Assembly: GCA_947377425.1 (NCBI GenBank)
Contig: CANCFZ010000048.1
Span: 1 to 12,931 of the forward strand
Reading direction: 5' to 3'
Source of the DNA: Flavobacteriaceae bacterium
GTDB lineage: Bacteria > Bacteroidota > Bacteroidia > Flavobacteriales > Flavobacteriaceae
DNA length: 12,931 nt
The notes beneath the pieces are model-generated. The model was given only the letters and a program-made list of their open reading frames with translations, was not told the origin of the DNA and made no database searches. This document shows positions 1 to 8,808 of the stretch, one piece after another. Within the stretch, counting starts at the first letter, position 1; the number at the start of each line of letters is the position of its first letter. Both the position numbers and the translations under genes were made by a program.

Positions 1-1313
1 GAAATAACTGCTGGATATGCTTTTAGTTCTGCCAACGTTTGTTCGTCAACTGCGCTAAAATCATTTGCATTTGGAACAATTCCATCGTAATATTTATTGG
101 TCAAAACCACAACACGATTGATGAAATTCCCAAAAATAGAAGCCAATTCGTTATTATTTCTCGCTTGAAAATCCTTCCAAGTAAAGTCATTATCTTTAGT
201 TTCTGGAGCATTTGATGTCAATGCATAACGCAAAGAATCTTGCTTATCTGGAAAATCTTGTAAATATTCGTGCAACCAAACTGCCCAGTTTTTAGAAGTC
301 GAAAGTTTATTTCCCTCTAAATTCAAGAATTCATTTGCTGGAACATTTTCTGGTAAAATGTACGTTCCTTCGGCTTTTAACATCGCAGGAAAAATAATGC
401 AATGAAAAACAATATTGTCTTTTCCAATAAAGTGAACCAACTTAGTATCGTCTTTTTTCCAGTAATCTTCCCATTTTTTTCCTTCTCTAGCCGCCCATTC
501 TTTGGTTGCAGAAATGTATCCAATTGGTGCGTCAAACCACACATAAAGTTTCTTTCCTTCTGCACCATCAACCGGAACGTCAATTCCCCAATCCAAGTCA
601 CGCGTCACTGCACGAGGTTTCAATCCGTCGTCCAACCACGATTTTACTTGTCCAAGAACATTCGTTTTCCAATCTTTTGCATGTCCAACTAAAATCCATT
701 CTTTCAAGAAATCTTGGTATCTGTCCAAAGGTAAAAACCAGTGTTTTGTTGATTTTAAAATCGGAGTTTCACCAGTGATAGTCGATTTTGGATTGATTAA
801 ATCCGTTGCATTTAAAGTGGAACCACATTTTTCACATTGGTCACCATAAGCTTCTTCATTCCCGCATTTTGGACAAGTTCCAACAACGAAACGGTCTGCT
901 AAGAATTGGTCTGCTTTTGCATCATACAATTGTTCAGTAACTTCTTCAATAAAATCGTTGTTATCATACAATTTTCTGAAAAATTCTTGCGCCGTATCGT
1001 GATGAATTTTAGATGAAGTTCGTGAGTAATTATCAAACGAAATTCCGAAATCAATGAATGATTTTCTAATAATTGCATCATATTTATCAATCACTTCTTG
1101 CGGCGTAATGCCTTCTTTTTTGGCTTTCATTGAGATTGCAACGCCGTGTTCATCGCTTCCGCACATAAACGCAACATCTTTTCCTTGCAAACGCAAATAA
1201 CGCGCATAAATATCAGACGGAACATATACGCCAGCCAAATGTCCAATGTGAATCGGACCATTTGTATAAGGCAAAGCAGCAGTAATTGTATATCTTTTTG
1301 GATTTTCTAACAT
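1..1313 (-). CDS. metG: Methionyl-tRNA synthetase, partial (C-terminus beyond the left edge)
   Basis: This is a cytoplasmic class I aminoacyl-tRNA synthetase that charges tRNA-Met with methionine using ATP. The frame is open from ATG at 1313 to the left edge, giving 437 residues; Bacteroidota MetG proteins are usually near 690, so the rest of the anticodon-binding region and any C-terminal tRNA-binding domain lie outside. The N-terminus carries the Rossmann-fold start with HIGH at residues 22-25. A zinc knuckle follows with C147, C150, C160 and C163. The KMSKS-equivalent loop reads KLSTS at residues 336-340, a variant I recall from Bacteroidota MetG. The last visible residues (a GNFINRV-type stretch) match the start of the helical anticodon-binding domain. 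No frameshift was seen where I translated it. The start is chosen because the conserved N-terminus (tITaALPYtNG) begins directly after it. It is divergent from the LD-carboxypeptidase gene. Confidence 0.97.
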   Translation of the reverse strand, partial: MLENPKRYTITAALPYTNGPIHIGHLAGVYVPSDIYARYLRLQGKDVAFMCGSDEHGVAISMKAKKEGITPQEVIDKYDAIIRKSFIDFGISFDNYSRTSSKIHHDTAQEFFRKLYDNNDFIEEVTEQLYDAKADQFLADRFVVGTCPKCGNEEAYGDQCEKCGSTLNATDLINPKSTITGETPILKSTKHWFLPLDRYQDFLKEWILVGHAKDWKTNVLGQVKSWLDDGLKPRAVTRDLDWGIDVPVDGAEGKKLYVWFDAPIGYISATKEWAAREGKKWEDYWKKDDTKLVHFIGKDNIVFHCIIFPAMLKAEGTYILPENVPANEFLNLEGNKLSTSKNWAVWLHEYLQDFPDKQDSLRYALTSNAPETKDNDFTWKDFQARNNNELASIFGNFINRVVVLTNKYYDGIVPNANDFSAVDEQTLAELKAYPAVI

Positions 1314-1336
1314 GATAAAATTCGGTATATAAGTTG

Positions 1337-1344
1337 CAAAAATA
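1337..1344 (-). promoter_or_regulatory. Candidate -7 box for metG
   Basis: The minus strand reads TATTTTTG here, a full match to the Bacteroidota primary-sigma -7 consensus TAnnTTTG, about 23 bases upstream of the metG ATG. No TTG is present at the expected 17-23 base spacing upstream, so only the -7 half supports the call. It would give a very short 5' leader. Confidence 0.4.
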
Positions 1345-1373
1345 AGCAATAGATTTCAATTGAACTTAATTTA

Positions 1374-1381
1374 TATATTTG
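1374..1381 (+). promoter_or_regulatory. Candidate -7 box for the ldcA-yraN pair
   Basis: TATATTTG matches TAnnTTTG and lies 23 bases upstream of the LD-carboxypeptidase ATG. There is no clear TTG -33 element at normal spacing, only a TTT run near 1354. With the minus-strand box at 1337-1344 it forms a compact divergent pair in the 91-base gap. Confidence 0.4.
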
Positions 1382-1404
1382 TAACATAGTTTTCAAAATC
1401 AAAA

Positions 1405-2367
1405 ATGAAAAAACAATATTTATTAGTAGTATTATTTATGCTATTTATTCCAACAATTCAAGCTCAAAAAAAGATGATAATTCCTCCTTATTTAAAAAAA
1501 GGCGACACAATCGCAATAGTAGCAACGGCACGTAAAAACATTGATGACAATTTAAAACCTGCCATTTCTTGGTTGAAAAATTGGGGTTTAGAAGTAGTCA
1601 TTGGCTCAACAATAGGTTTAGATAATAATCAACTTGCTGGAACGGATGAACAACGTGCAGCCGATTTTCAAACGCAGCTTGACAATCCAAATATTAAAGC
1701 AATTTGGTGTGTTCGTGGCGGATATGGAACGGTGCGAATGATAGATTTTTTAGATTTTACAAAATTCAAACAATCGCCAAAATGGGTTATTGGTTTTAGT
1801 GATGTAACGGTTTTACACAGTCATTTGAATACAATGGGATACGCATCCATTCACGGAATTATGCCAGTGAGTTCCAAAGCAACAGAAGAAGCCAAAGAAA
1901 GTTTGCGAAAAGCATTGTTTGGAGAACATTTAGAATATACCGTTCCATGCGATCAGATGAATAGATTTGGTTCAGCTAAAGGCGAATTGGTTGGCGGAAA
2001 TCTTTCTATTTTGTATAGTTTATTGGGTTCAGAATCTGCCATTGATTGTCATGATAAAATTCTTTTCATAGAAGATTTAGATGAATATTTATATCATATT
2101 GATCGAATGATGATGAACTTAAAACGCAATGGTTGCTTAGAAAGTTTGAAGGGAATCATTGTTGGTGGTATGACCAAAATGCACGACAACGAAATTCCTT
2201 GGGGAAAAAATGTATTAGAAATTATAGACGATGTTACCAAAAAATACAATATTCCAATAATTTATAATTTTCCAGCTGGACATATGGCCGATAATCATGC
2301 GCTGATTTTAGGAAAACAAGTTTCTATTGAAGTGAATGATGTTGAAAGTAAAGTGGTATTCGATTAA
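1405..2367 (+). CDS. ldcA: LD-carboxypeptidase, peptidase family S66 (LdcA-like), exported
   Basis: This serine peptidase is expected to remove the terminal D-alanine from the tetrapeptide of murein fragments, a step in peptidoglycan recycling. The 320-residue length is usual for the family plus a signal peptide. Family motifs are in order: RGGYGT at 104-109, GFSD with the presumed nucleophile Ser132, FIED with Glu223, and FPAGH with His293. Together these give the Ser-Glu-His triad known for S66. Residues 1-20 form a signal peptide (MKK, hydrophobic core, IQA before Q21), so the enzyme should be periplasmic, unlike the cytoplasmic E. coli LdcA. The gene is followed 43 bases later by the YraN-family gene on the same strand, without a visible terminator, so the two are probably cotranscribed. 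The family and catalytic residues are firm; the exact substrate is inferred, because S66 also includes microcin-immunity-type members (MccF). Confidence 0.92.
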   Translation: MKKQYLLVVLFMLFIPTIQAQKKMIIPPYLKKGDTIAIVATARKNIDDNLKPAISWLKNWGLEVVIGSTIGLDNNQLAGTDEQRAADFQTQLDNPNIKAIWCVRGGYGTVRMIDFLDFTKFKQSPKWVIGFSDVTVLHSHLNTMGYASIHGIMPVSSKATEEAKESLRKALFGEHLEYTVPCDQMNRFGSAKGELVGGNLSILYSLLGSESAIDCHDKILFIEDLDEYLYHIDRMMMNLKRNGCLESLKGIIVGGMTKMHDNEIPWGKNVLEIIDDVTKKYNIPIIYNFPAGHMADNHALILGKQVSIEVNDVESKVVFD

Positions 2368-2410
2368 CAACAAAACGGAACACTAAAAACTAAACACTGA
2401 ATACTAGTTA

Positions 2411-2770
2411 ATGGCAGAACACAACGATTTAGGTAAACAAGGAGAAGAATTAGCTGTAGATTTTCTGCAACAAAACGGCTATGAAATTCTAGAAACAAAC
2501 TGGACTTTTCAAAAAGCCGAGATTGATATAATTGCACAAAAAGGAACTATTCTTGCTGTTGTTGAGGTTAAAACGCGTTCATCATTAGAATTTGGTTTAC
2601 CTCAAGAATTTGTCAAAACTAAGAAAATCCAACTTTTGGTGAAAGCCGTAAATGAATATGTAGTTTCTAATGATTTGGATGTGGAGGTTCGATTTGATAT
2701 AATTGCGGTGCACAAAGACGCTAAAAATTTTAACATTGAACATATTGAAGAAGCATTTTACTATTTTTAA
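2411..2770 (+). CDS. YraN/UPF0102 family protein, predicted nuclease fold
   Basis: This is a 119-residue protein of the UPF0102 (YraN) family, which resembles Holliday-junction resolvases and restriction endonucleases of the PD-(D/E)xK fold; its cellular role is not established. The family signature is clear: LGKQGEELAVDFL at 7-19, then NGYEILETNW, AEIDII with E37 and D39, VEVKTR with E52 and K54, and a C-terminal RFDIIAV with D96. The acidic residues plus the ExK at 52-54 form the expected metal-binding and catalytic core. The length is typical (about 115-130). It starts 43 bases after the LD-carboxypeptidase stop and probably shares its transcript. No strong Shine-Dalgarno is visible, as is common in this phylum. 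The family call is secure; the nuclease activity is only predicted from the fold. Confidence 0.92.
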   Translation: MAEHNDLGKQGEELAVDFLQQNGYEILETNWTFQKAEIDIIAQKGTILAVVEVKTRSSLEFGLPQEFVKTKKIQLLVKAVNEYVVSNDLDVEVRFDIIAVHKDAKNFNIEHIEEAFYYF

Positions 2771-2830
2771 TAGAGAAAGTAATCTGCTTGATTTTCATTA
2801 ACTTTACCACTGAATTTTACTACTACAATT

Positions 2831-5026
2831 ATGAAAAAAATCTTTACAATTGTTTTATCATTTGTTTTTGCTGCTTCATTTGCACAGCATGAAGTAGCGA
2901 AGAAGGTTCAGGAATTAGAAAAACAACAAACCCTTTTTAAACAATTTTCAGTGTTGAATGTGGTTCAAAACAGTGCAGAATATCATTTGGAAAAAGTGGT
3001 TAGTAATGCAACTATCGCAACTATTAAAAAAAATGTGGTTACTGATATTGTAGCTCATAACTATCAGAATATAGAACTGACAATTCCTTATAATAACAAA
3101 TTACTTACTGTAGATTTATATAAAGTGAATCTTGTTGCTGAAGGATTTCATGTGGATACTGATAAACAAAAGAATATTGTTTACCAAAAAGGAGTGTATT
3201 ATCGTGGGATTGTAAAAGGCGATTATGCCTCGGTGGTTTCTTTCAACTTTTTTAATAATGAATTGAACGGAGTTATCTCTAGTCCTGAATTGACTAATGT
3301 AGTGATTGGGAAATTAGACAAGAAAAACAACACTACAGATTACATTATTTATGCCGATACAAATTTAAAAAAAGCCAATTCGTTTCAGTGTAGTTTTAAA
3401 GATGACGAATCTAGAAGCGCTAACACTAAGCAATCGGCTAATAAAAGCACTACTAGTACTAGATGCGTAACAATGTATTTTGAAATTGATTATACGTTAT
3501 ATCAAGACAATAATAACAGCACAACAGAAACCACCAATTGGATAACATCAGTTTTTAATAATGTGCAAACCTTGTATGCTAACGACGGAATATCCGTAGC
3601 TATAAAATCATTATACATTTGGACTACTTTAGATCCTTATGAAGGAGTTGGAACGTCGTCTACAGATTATTTATACAAATTTAATGAGGTTCGACCTGTT
3701 TTTGATGGTGATGTTGGGCAATTAGTTGGCATTGAACCCATAGGATTAGGTGGTGTTGCGATTGGTATAAACGGACTTTGTTCTCAAGATAATTTTAGTT
3801 ATGCCGAAGCTAGTTTTTCGTTTGAAACAGTACCTACTTATTCTTGGACAATAGAAGTAATTACTCACGAATTTGGGCATTTATTGGGCTCTCCTCACAC
3901 GCATGCTTGTGTATGGAATGGCAATAATACAGCTATTGACAATTGTGGTCCTTATGCGCTTGGTGCCAATGCCGAAGGTGCTTCTTGTATGACTACTCCG
4001 GCAACGTTACCTTCTGCAACGACTTTGGGAACCATAATGAGTTATTGTCATTTGGTATCGGGATTAGGAATCAATTTTAGTAATGGGTTTGGGCCACAAC
4101 CGGCTGCAATTATTTTGAATGCAGTTAATAACGGAACGTGCTTGAGTACCGATTGCATCAATACTTGCATCAATAGTGTTGCATCGGTAAGTATTAATTC
4201 GGTTGCTACTACCACGGCCACTATCAATTGGATAGATTCTGGAACGACTTTTACTTCATGGCAAGTTACAGTTTATCCGTTTGGAAGCACTGCTGCTACT
4301 TGGACGACGGTAACATCAACTTCTTATTTAGCTACAGGATTGTCGCCAAATACGTATTATATTGTTGAAGTGCGACCGAATTGTTCTTTTGGATTGATAT
4401 CTGGAAGTAGAAAGATACTCTTTGTTACTGCTGCCGATTTTTGTAGTGGTCTTGTCTATGCCGATTCGGGTGGTGTCACTAATAATTATACCGATCAAGA
4501 AACGGTGATTCGAACCATCATTCCAAATGTGGCTAACAACAATATTGTTTTGACTTTTTCGGAGTTTAGTTTTGAACAAGATTATGATTTTCTATCGGTT
4601 TTTAATGGCAATACTACCGCTGCGACTTTGTTAGGGAAATATACAGGGACTACCATCCCTGGACCGTTTACATCAACTGCTGCTGATGGTTCGTTGACTG
4701 TAAAATATACGTCTGACCAGTTTTTAAACTTCTCTGGATTTGTGGCTAATATTTCGTGTACGCCCAACTTGAGTGTCAACAACTACAATGGTTATATCGA
4801 TTTTAGTTATTCTCCAAATCCAACTAACGGCAAGGTGATGATTACTTCTAAAACACCTATTGCTGAGGTGTTGGTTTATACTGTAACCGGACAATTATTG
4901 TACGACAGTAAACTAAACGACCTAAACACTTATGTGGATATTACTTCTTATGCTGTAGGAACATATTTCTTTAAACTGAAATTTGATGGCGATAAAGAAG
5001 CCAATTTTAAAGTGATGAGAGAGTAA
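2831..5026 (+). CDS. Secreted M12B-like zinc metalloprotease with Fn3, CUB and T9SS sorting domains
   Basis: This is a 731-residue extracellular protease. In order it has a signal peptide (1-18, ending SFA before Q19), a propeptide of about 190 residues, and a reprolysin/metzincin-type catalytic domain (about 212-440). The zinc motif is HEFGHLLGSPH (H346, E347, H350, H356), with a Met-turn TIMSY at 401-405 and several Cys that could form disulfides. A fibronectin type III-like module follows (about 447-533). A CUB-like domain comes next (about 538-643, with CSG at 538-540 and a YDFLSVFNG stretch). A type A T9SS C-terminal sorting domain ends the protein (about 655-731, SPNPTNG start, VxxYTxTGQ, GTYFFKL). 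The zinc site looks intact. T9SS cargo is exported by Sec, crosses the outer membrane through SprA/Sov, and loses its tail. Substrates are unknown. The promoter is unclear; TAACTTTA at 2799-2806 is only an imperfect -7 box. The gene converges with the adhesin-like gene at 5080-8694. Confidence 0.92.
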   Translation: MKKIFTIVLSFVFAASFAQHEVAKKVQELEKQQTLFKQFSVLNVVQNSAEYHLEKVVSNATIATIKKNVVTDIVAHNYQNIELTIPYNNKLLTVDLYKVNLVAEGFHVDTDKQKNIVYQKGVYYRGIVKGDYASVVSFNFFNNELNGVISSPELTNVVIGKLDKKNNTTDYIIYADTNLKKANSFQCSFKDDESRSANTKQSANKSTTSTRCVTMYFEIDYTLYQDNNNSTTETTNWITSVFNNVQTLYANDGISVAIKSLYIWTTLDPYEGVGTSSTDYLYKFNEVRPVFDGDVGQLVGIEPIGLGGVAIGINGLCSQDNFSYAEASFSFETVPTYSWTIEVITHEFGHLLGSPHTHACVWNGNNTAIDNCGPYALGANAEGASCMTTPATLPSATTLGTIMSYCHLVSGLGINFSNGFGPQPAAIILNAVNNGTCLSTDCINTCINSVASVSINSVATTTATINWIDSGTTFTSWQVTVYPFGSTAATWTTVTSTSYLATGLSPNTYYIVEVRPNCSFGLISGSRKILFVTAADFCSGLVYADSGGVTNNYTDQETVIRTIIPNVANNNIVLTFSEFSFEQDYDFLSVFNGNTTAATLLGKYTGTTIPGPFTSTAADGSLTVKYTSDQFLNFSGFVANISCTPNLSVNNYNGYIDFSYSPNPTNGKVMITSKTPIAEVLVYTVTGQLLYDSKLNDLNTYVDITSYAVGTYFFKLKFDGDKEANFKVMRE

Positions 5027-5045
5027 CTTTTTAATAATATTATAT

Positions 5046-5073
5046 AAAAAACCATCTATGAAGATGGTTTTTT
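5046..5073. terminator. Bidirectional intrinsic terminator between convergent genes
   Basis: The arms AAAAAACCATCT (5046-5057) and AGATGGTTTTTT (5062-5073) pair perfectly around the 4-base loop ATGA. The T-run after the stem on the plus strand (to 5074), and the equivalent T-run on the minus strand made by the A-run, let one hairpin serve both the protease gene (stop at 5026) and the adhesin-like gene (stop near 5080). Confidence 0.9.
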
Positions 5074-5079
5074 TATGTT

Positions 5080-8000
5080 TTATTCTTTAACAATTCCAAA
5101 GGTTTTCTCTGCTCCGTCAGCTTTGACTTTAACAAAGTAAACACCATTTTCAAGGTTGGATAAGTCGATTTCGGTTTGCAAATCATTTAGGTTTTTAGTT
5201 ATCATCTTTTGTCCTAAAACCGATGTAATTTCTACTTGGGTTAGTAAAGAGGAATTATTAATTGACAAACTATTTTTTACTGGATTTGGAAAATAATTCA
5301 ATCCGTTGAAGGCATGGCTTTCGTTGTTTAGGAAACTCACAAATTCTGTTGTGCAAGTATTAGTTACAATTACTGGATTATAATCAAAATAGATATTGGC
5401 ACTGTTTGGGATGATATCTCCAATGGCATATCCTGGTTTTGGTTTGATTTTAAAAGTAACATATCCTTTACCAATGTCAGTTCCTGAAACAGAAGGAGGC
5501 AAATAGATGTTGGCAAAATTCCAATTTAAATTAGAACCTACTCGTTTAAGTGTGTAAACATGACTTGCATCCACCATGCGAATAGAATTTTCATCAAGTT
5601 TTGCATCCAAAACATCGGTAAGGTTTATAAAACTTGCATAGCTTGTTCCAGTGTTTTCAAATTGGATGGTATAGGTTAGATAATCGTCTGCGCTAAAGTT
5701 AGCATAAACAATTTTGTCTCCATAACCCTCGCTTTTGTGATTTGGATCGTAAGAACCCATAACAATTTGATTGAGTAAATACGAATTGTTCAACGGCAAC
5801 ACATCATTAGCAACTACTGTTATAGAAGCACTGTTGGTTATCAGTTGACCTAAAGTCACTGTTGGAATGGTAGCGGTTAGTAAATCAACAGTGATGTATC
5901 TTGTTTCAAATGGTAGCAGATTAGTAAAATCAAAAGTAAACCCATTGGTAGTTGAAACTATTCCAGATTCCGATACATTTGAAATTGTTACTCCAGCTCC
6001 TTTAGTAAAGGTTACAGTTCCCGATGCGATGGTCTGAGTTCCGTTGTTGGTGTAAGCAATTTTATTGCCGTATTGAAAACCAGGTCTCGGACTGCCAAGC
6101 GGAACAAGCGTCACCGACAAATCGTTATAATTATTAGTTATCGTAATTGGAAAATTATAGTATTGAATTCCAGTTCCAGCAATAGTAACATCGTTAAAAG
6201 AGATGTTGGCAAAACTATAGTTTGATAAAAATTCGGTATCAATTTCATAACTCAAATCATACGAATTGGTAAATCCAGTATCATAAACGGTACACAACCC
6301 AACAGGTGATATGATAATATTATTCACGCCATCGTTATTCACTATATACTTGAATTTTCCTTTTGGGAAATTCACTTCACCTACATCTTTGTAACCATTA
6401 TTATTGTTATCAATAAAAGCATTCATTTGAACACCATTTACTGGAACAATAATAGTTACAGACTGAATTAGATTGTATGTGATATTTGGATAATAATCAA
6501 ATAAAGTTACATTACAGTTGAATGTATATTGACCAGGCGGTACCGTTGGAGCAACCGATATAATACCATCTTGGCTTATGGTGATACCTGATTGAACTGA
6601 ACTATTTAAACTACAATAAAGGTTGTAACTATTTGGAATATATAAAGGGTCATTGGTGATAATAGAAGGTGTAACTGCGGCAACACCATTAGATACATTT
6701 ACAGTAAAAGTATCTGGATTTAGATGCATCATTTGAACATCTTTATTTATTGAACATCCAGACGTATCTGTGTATACTAAGGTATAGCCAGAGTAATCGT
6801 AAGTATAGGGGATATTAAATAAACTGGATTGGGTTTCGTTAGGCAAAATAACACCGTCATGATACCATTGTAAAGAATAGGGTGTTGAATTACCTTGAAT
6901 ACTACTCCAAATATCAAAATCAGAAACTTGGAATTGAATTGAAATGGCACCACTAACTACCGTAAAATGGGTTATAGTATAGGTGTTGGTAGTTGAATCT
7001 ACAATTCGTGCAAAATATTCAACACTTTGTGATGGAGGAAAAGTATACACACCTGAACTTGCTATTGTGTTGGTGTCTTGTGTAGCATCGTAGGAATTGG
7101 TATAATAAATTACAGAATGCGATGCAGGATCCAATCCATTTAAAATGATTGGCGTTTGTGCCGTTAGACTGAAAGTACCATGACAATCGGTAGATACATT
7201 AGAAACGTATCTATCTAATACAAAATTATCAAATGAAAAGTAGGAAGTTGTATTATAATATCCATTAACACCAATGTAAACGGTTTGCCCAACATAGTCT
7301 CTTAAATCAATAGAATATAAGATCCATCCATAATTTACATCGGAACGGAATGTTACAGGGTTACTAAAACTGGCTAGTGAAGTATTGTTTGTAGTAGACA
7401 ATTTCATGCTAACATAAGCACCCTGATTTGATTTTAATACTCTAAAGTTGAGGCGGTCGTTAACACCAGCAACTACAGTTATGGCAGGTGTAACTAAAAA
7501 ATCGTTTTGTGTGGTTGATGGAATGTAGCTGTAGCCCGCAATATTAGTGCCTGTATAAGCTGCGCCACTTGTAGTTGTCGTTGGAAACTTCCAAGCGTTG
7601 CCACCACTCGTGTTTAGAATTTTCCATTGATTTGGTACTGAGTTGGTAAGATCAAAGTCTTGAGGGAAAGGTGGCAGCTGAGGTAAACCATCAATTACTA
7701 TATCGTCTAAAAGTAAATAATATTGATTGGTTGATACCGCATGAAAACCAACAAAAACATTCTGTCCGGCAAAAGCGGAAAGGTCTAAGGTATATTTTGT
7801 CCAAGTTGTAGTAGCAACGGTGTCGGGCAGTAGTGTGGTTGTAAAACTGCTAGATAATGTGTATGTATTAGAAAGTTTTACATCAAAATGTTCGTGGTAG
7901 GCAGCAAATAAACCCTTCACCCAAAAGGAGATTCTGTCGTTTACACCCGCAACAACATGCATTTTAGGAGTAATCAAATAATCGTCGTGTGCTGTTGATC

Positions 8001-8694
8001 CAGTAGGTATTTGAACTACGTTAGTTCCGCTGTGAGCGATACCTGATACTGGAGTACCTACAGACCATGTGTAACCATCTCCATCATTTATCACCGACCA
8101 ACAATTGGGAAGTGAGGTATTGGTATCAAAGTTTTCGCTAAGCCCTGTTGAAGTTAAACAAACCGAAAGTGGTTCGCTAACAACATTGTCTAATAACAAT
8201 TCATACATGTTTATTGAAGTAGCATGAAAACCAATATAAATAGATTGCCCAATATAAGGTGTTAAGTCTAGCGATACTTTACTCCAAACGTTTGGTGCTG
8301 CAGTATCGGTCATTATGGTAGTAGTAAAACTAGCCGCATTGGTTGGTGCAGTCGTTGCAATTTTTACATCAAAATGTTCTACATTATTTGAAAGACCATT
8401 ACAAACTCTAAAAGACAATTGGTCATTAACGCCCGCTACTACGGTAATTAAAGGCGTAACCAAATAGTCATTGTGTGCGGCTGTACTGGTGAAAGTAATT
8501 TTAGCCACATTAGCTCCATTATAAGGAATACCAAAGTTAGGAGGTCCAAACTTCCAGGTGTTGACATCACCACCATTGATTATTCCCCATCCTGCAGGTG
8601 TTGTGGTTGCGGCATCAAAGTTTTGAATAAACTGAGCTGTAGTAGTATTGATAAAAGTTAAAAACAATATAAATAAGAGTAGTGATTTCTTCAT
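5080..8694 (-). CDS. Large T9SS-secreted surface protein with three cleaved-adhesin-type modules
   Basis: This 1204-residue protein has a signal peptide (1-20, TTTA before Q21). Three tandem modules of about 155 residues follow, at roughly 22-178, 185-337 and 343-495. Each has a FxxxFD start, a W followed by a Gly-rich turn, a D[YF]L[VI]TP strand, the near-identical VVAGVND, and a closing [LF]D[DN] strand. This is the pattern of the cleaved adhesin/MAM-like jelly-roll domains seen in gingipain adhesins. Ig/PKD-like segments fill about 505-750. At 760-773 there is a calcium-loop motif (D762, N764, N766, D770, E773). Residues about 978-1118 form a SYDPN-type domain common in Bacteroidota surface proteins (probably DUF7619). 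The tail (about 1134-1204: FPNPVKN, VLGQKM, GVYFVKV) is a type A T9SS sorting domain. The start is the only Met next to a signal peptide. Adhesion or carbohydrate binding is inferred from domain type; the ligand is unknown. Confidence 0.9.
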   Translation of the reverse strand: MKKSLLLFILFLTFINTTTAQFIQNFDAATTTPAGWGIINGGDVNTWKFGPPNFGIPYNGANVAKITFTSTAAHNDYLVTPLITVVAGVNDQLSFRVCNGLSNNVEHFDVKIATTAPTNAASFTTTIMTDTAAPNVWSKVSLDLTPYIGQSIYIGFHATSINMYELLLDNVVSEPLSVCLTSTGLSENFDTNTSLPNCWSVINDGDGYTWSVGTPVSGIAHSGTNVVQIPTGSTAHDDYLITPKMHVVAGVNDRISFWVKGLFAAYHEHFDVKLSNTYTLSSSFTTTLLPDTVATTTWTKYTLDLSAFAGQNVFVGFHAVSTNQYYLLLDDIVIDGLPQLPPFPQDFDLTNSVPNQWKILNTSGGNAWKFPTTTTSGAAYTGTNIAGYSYIPSTTQNDFLVTPAITVVAGVNDRLNFRVLKSNQGAYVSMKLSTTNNTSLASFSNPVTFRSDVNYGWILYSIDLRDYVGQTVYIGVNGYYNTTSYFSFDNFVLDRYVSNVSTDCHGTFSLTAQTPIILNGLDPASHSVIYYTNSYDATQDTNTIASSGVYTFPPSQSVEYFARIVDSTTNTYTITHFTVVSGAISIQFQVSDFDIWSSIQGNSTPYSLQWYHDGVILPNETQSSLFNIPYTYDYSGYTLVYTDTSGCSINKDVQMMHLNPDTFTVNVSNGVAAVTPSIITNDPLYIPNSYNLYCSLNSSVQSGITISQDGIISVAPTVPPGQYTFNCNVTLFDYYPNITYNLIQSVTIIVPVNGVQMNAFIDNNNNGYKDVGEVNFPKGKFKYIVNNDGVNNIIISPVGLCTVYDTGFTNSYDLSYEIDTEFLSNYSFANISFNDVTIAGTGIQYYNFPITITNNYNDLSVTLVPLGSPRPGFQYGNKIAYTNNGTQTIASGTVTFTKGAGVTISNVSESGIVSTTNGFTFDFTNLLPFETRYITVDLLTATIPTVTLGQLITNSASITVVANDVLPLNNSYLLNQIVMGSYDPNHKSEGYGDKIVYANFSADDYLTYTIQFENTGTSYASFINLTDVLDAKLDENSIRMVDASHVYTLKRVGSNLNWNFANIYLPPSVSGTDIGKGYVTFKIKPKPGYAIGDIIPNSANIYFDYNPVIVTNTCTTEFVSFLNNESHAFNGLNYFPNPVKNSLSINNSSLLTQVEITSVLGQKMITKNLNDLQTEIDLSNLENGVYFVKVKADGAEKTFGIVKE

Positions 8695-8713
8695 AGTGTA
8701 AGAGATTGAAAAA

Positions 8714-8721
8714 CAAAGATA
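8714..8721 (-). promoter_or_regulatory. Candidate -7 box for the adhesin-like gene
   Basis: On the minus strand these bases read TATCTTTG, a full match to TAnnTTTG, 19 bases upstream of the ATG at 8694. No TTG is seen at 17-23 bases further upstream. The 22-bp repeat array begins about 90 bases upstream of this box. Confidence 0.45.
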
Positions 8722-8808
8722 TAATTTTTATTTGAAAATGGTTTTTTATTTTGTTTGCGAAAGCTATGGTAACTTATTTTCCCCCTCAATAGGAAAAAGC
8801 CTAATTCG

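Noticed and set aside
2774..2797. Possible terminator after the yraN-family gene (GAAAGTAATC / GATTTTC)
   Set aside because: The pairing needs a three-base bulge, the stem is AT-rich and there is no T-run after it.
2799..2806. TAACTTTA as the -7 box of the metalloprotease gene
   Set aside because: It misses the final G of TAnnTTTG, and the nearest TTG (2788-2790) leaves only 8 bases of spacing, so I did not list it as a promoter.
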